Source: JAUIAI01 sp049680625
Lineage (GTDB): Bacteria > Pseudomonadota > Gammaproteobacteria > Burkholderiales > Burkholderiaceae_E
Direction of reading: 5' to 3'
Length of the DNA: 7,660 nt
Assembly (NCBI GenBank): GCA_049680625.1
Contig: JBAUID010000152.1
Span: forward strand, 1-7,660
Part shown: positions 6,255 to 7,660 of the stretch, piece by piece
Position numbering within the stretch: position 1 is the stretch's first letter
Layout of the letters: every line of letters starts with the position of its first letter
The notes under the pieces: model-generated
What the model was told of the DNA's origin: nothing
Seen by the model: only the letters and a program-made list of their open reading frames with translations
Database searches by the model: none
Position numbers and translations under genes: made by a program

Positions 6255-7010
6255 ATGACTGACAACAGTAAGAATTCATCACGCAGTGCGCTGATTACCG
6301 GCTCTGGCAAGAACATCGGCCGGGCAATTGCGTTACAACTGGCCAGCCAGGGCTACCGAATTATCGTCAACGGGTCGAGTGACCGCGCAGCCTGCGACGC
6401 CGTTGCCGGGCAAATCACCAACGCCGGTGGGCAGGCGATCGTCGCCATGGGTAATGTCGGCGTGCGCGACGAGGCCATGGCAATTGCCGCTGCCGGCATC
6501 GAAGCCTATGGCTCGGTTGACGTGCTGGTCAACAATGCAGCGGTTCGTCCGGATTGCAAGTTCCTTGAAGTAGACGAAGAAGAATGGGAGCGGGTGATCA
6601 ACATCAATTACCGCGCCGCCTTCTGGCTTGCCCGGGCCTGCCTGCCCGGCATGATCGCGAATGGCTGGGGCCGGATCATTCACTTCACCGGTATGAATGC
6701 CCAGCAAGGTTATGCGGGCAAAGCCCATGTCACGGTTTCAAAACACGCCGCATGGGGGCTGACAAAATCGCTGGCAAAAGAATTTGGCCGTCAGGGTATT
6801 ACCACCAACATTATTGCGCCAGGCACGATTAAAGGCGAAGACAACGATCCGGCACATGCCAAACAGTTCGATACCCTTCTGAAGGCTAACCCGACGGGAC
6901 GTCTGGGCACACCGGATGATATTGCCGGTATGGTGTCGTTGCTGGTTTCGGATGCCGGCAGCTTTGTTAACGGTCAGTTGTTGCAGGTTAATGGTGGCGT
7001 AGTCACTTGA
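6255..7010 (+). CDS. SDR-family protein with non-canonical active site
   Basis: This 251-residue protein has the classical short-chain dehydrogenase/reductase length and Rossmann fold. The cofactor loop is T15-G-S-G-K-N-I-G (15-22), and N93-N-A-A follows strand 4. N118, in V-I-N-I-N-Y, matches the tetrad asparagine. G190 in A-P-G-T-I and the closing N246-G-G are also typical. The active site is unusual. Aligned by eye to FabG-type enzymes, the catalytic Ser falls at G146 (after T145) and the Tyr of YxxxK at V159, four before K163 in H-V-T-V-S-K. So Asn and Lys remain while Ser and Tyr are lost. 2,4-dienoyl-CoA reductases are an SDR branch that also lacks YxxxK, so activity on a CoA ester by other residues (Y153 is near) is possible. 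ATG 6255 has only a weak GAG (6244-6246). It is probably cotranscribed with both neighbours. Confidence 0.88.
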   Translation: MTDNSKNSSRSALITGSGKNIGRAIALQLASQGYRIIVNGSSDRAACDAVAGQITNAGGQAIVAMGNVGVRDEAMAIAAAGIEAYGSVDVLVNNAAVRPDCKFLEVDEEEWERVININYRAAFWLARACLPGMIANGWGRIIHFTGMNAQQGYAGKAHVTVSKHAAWGLTKSLAKEFGRQGITTNIIAPGTIKGEDNDPAHAKQFDTLLKANPTGRLGTPDDIAGMVSLLVSDAGSFVNGQLLQVNGGVVT

Positions 7011-7078
7011 GCCGTTTGCCAACACAGCGAATAGCCGCAAAATCTACGCACTTTATTCTGACAAAACAACGGTGAATC

Positions 7079-7083
7079 AGGGG
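7079..7083 (+). promoter_or_regulatory. Ribosome-binding site of the FMN oxidoreductase gene
   Basis: AGGGG lies 5 bases before the ATG at 7089 and fixes the start of the truncated gene. It is the best ribosome-binding site of the rightward set. The 78-bp gap after the SDR stop shows no convincing terminator, which fits cotranscription. Confidence 0.6.
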
Positions 7084-7088
7084 TACAA

Positions 7089-7660
7089 ATGAAAACAAAA
7101 ATAACTGAAATGCTGAATATTCAGCATCCGATAATCCAGGGTGGCATGCACTACGTCGGTTTTGCCGAACTGGCTGCCGCGGTCTCGAATGCCGGAGGTC
7201 TGGGCATAATTACCGGGTTGACCCAAAAAACGCCTCAAGACCTGGCCTCAGAAATTGCCAAGTGCCGAAAACTCACCAACAAACCCTTTGGCGTGAACCT
7301 GACATTTTTACCAACCGTCAGCGCCCCGGACTACCCCGGTTATATCAGTGCCATTATCGACGGCGGTATTACCGTTGTTGAAACGGCCGGCCGCAACCCG
7401 GCGGAACACCTGCCCCGCCTCAAAGACGCCGGTATTAAAATCATTCATAAATGCACATCGGTTCGTCATTCCCTCAAGGCCGAAGCCATCGGCTGTGACG
7501 CGGTCTCGGTGGACGGTTTCGAATGTGGTGGCCACCCCGGCGAAGACGACATTCCCAACATGATCCTCTTACCCCGCGCTGCGGATGAACTGAAGATTCC
7601 GTTTGTTGCATCCGGCGGCATGGCCGACGCGCGCAGCCTCGTGGCGGCCCTGGCCATGGG
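7089..7660 (+). CDS. Nitronate monooxygenase-like FMN oxidoreductase, N-terminal part
   Basis: The frame from ATG 7089 stays open to the window edge, giving 190 complete codons of a protein usually about 310-360 residues long. It matches the nitronate monooxygenase / 2-nitropropane dioxygenase-like TIM-barrel family, which binds FMN and includes NAD(P)H:quinone reductases and FabK-type enoyl reductases. Visible motifs are H13-P-I-I-Q-G-G-M at the first strand, N34-A-G-G-L-G-I-I, G68-V-N-L-T-F, D142-G-F-E-C-G-G-H-P-G-E-D-D (142-154) with the candidate catalytic H149, and A184-S-G-G-M-A-D in the phosphate-binding part. The DGFECGGHPG form is common in members near fatty-acid genes. True nitronate oxidation is not proven by this, and a quinone or enone reductase is as likely. 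It is third in the rightward set after the flavin-reductase-like and SDR genes. The C-terminal part lies outside the window. Confidence 0.88.
   Translation, partial: MKTKITEMLNIQHPIIQGGMHYVGFAELAAAVSNAGGLGIITGLTQKTPQDLASEIAKCRKLTNKPFGVNLTFLPTVSAPDYPGYISAIIDGGITVVETAGRNPAEHLPRLKDAGIKIIHKCTSVRHSLKAEAIGCDAVSVDGFECGGHPGEDDIPNMILLPRAADELKIPFVASGGMADARSLVAALAM

Overview
The window looks like bacterial chromosome, most likely from a gammaproteobacterium-like proteobacterium. GC is moderate and genes are tightly packed on both strands. Shine-Dalgarno sequences are of the GGAG type, and the protein set is typical of fatty-acid and xenobiotic CoA-thioester metabolism. The taxonomic call is inference from gene content. 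I see no rRNA, tRNA, CRISPR array, transposase, phage gene or attachment site.

Layout. Bases 1-92 hold the last codons of a rightward gene that enters from the left and ends in a compact terminator-like hairpin. On the minus strand follow a stand-alone SCP2 sterol-carrier protein (279-569) with its own likely promoter, and an acyl-CoA carboxylase carboxyltransferase (beta) subunit (750-2309). A rightward EamA/DMT ten-helix permease (2499-3530) diverges from the carboxyltransferase. It converges on a leftward AMP-forming acyl-CoA synthetase (3527-5470), and the two stop codons overlap. From a 136-bp divergent intergenic region a rightward set begins: an FMN-binding flavin-reductase-like protein (5607-6215), an SDR-family protein (6255-7010), and the N-terminal 190 codons of a nitronate-monooxygenase-like/NAD(P)H-dependent flavin oxidoreductase (7089-7660, running off the edge).

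How they may work together. The synthetase would activate a carboxylic acid to its CoA thioester. The carboxyltransferase could carboxylate an acyl-CoA, with a biotin carboxylase/BCCP subunit that is not in this window. The SDR, the flavin-reductase-like protein and the FMN oxidoreductase would do redox steps, SCP2 could carry hydrophobic acyl or sterol-like ligands, and the permease could move a metabolite. The substrate cannot be read from the sequence. This grouping into one pathway is inference from co-location.

The most unusual point is the SDR. The canonical catalytic Ser and the Tyr of YxxxK are both absent (Gly146 and Val159), while the Asn and Lys remain. Other points worth a look are a 10-bp perfect inverted repeat that covers the ribosome-binding sites of the two divergent genes at 5475-5596, a C-terminal extension on the synthetase, two mutually exclusive hairpins in the likely scp2 leader, and an uncertain, probably non-ATG start for the permease. 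I find no clear evidence of a wholly new system.
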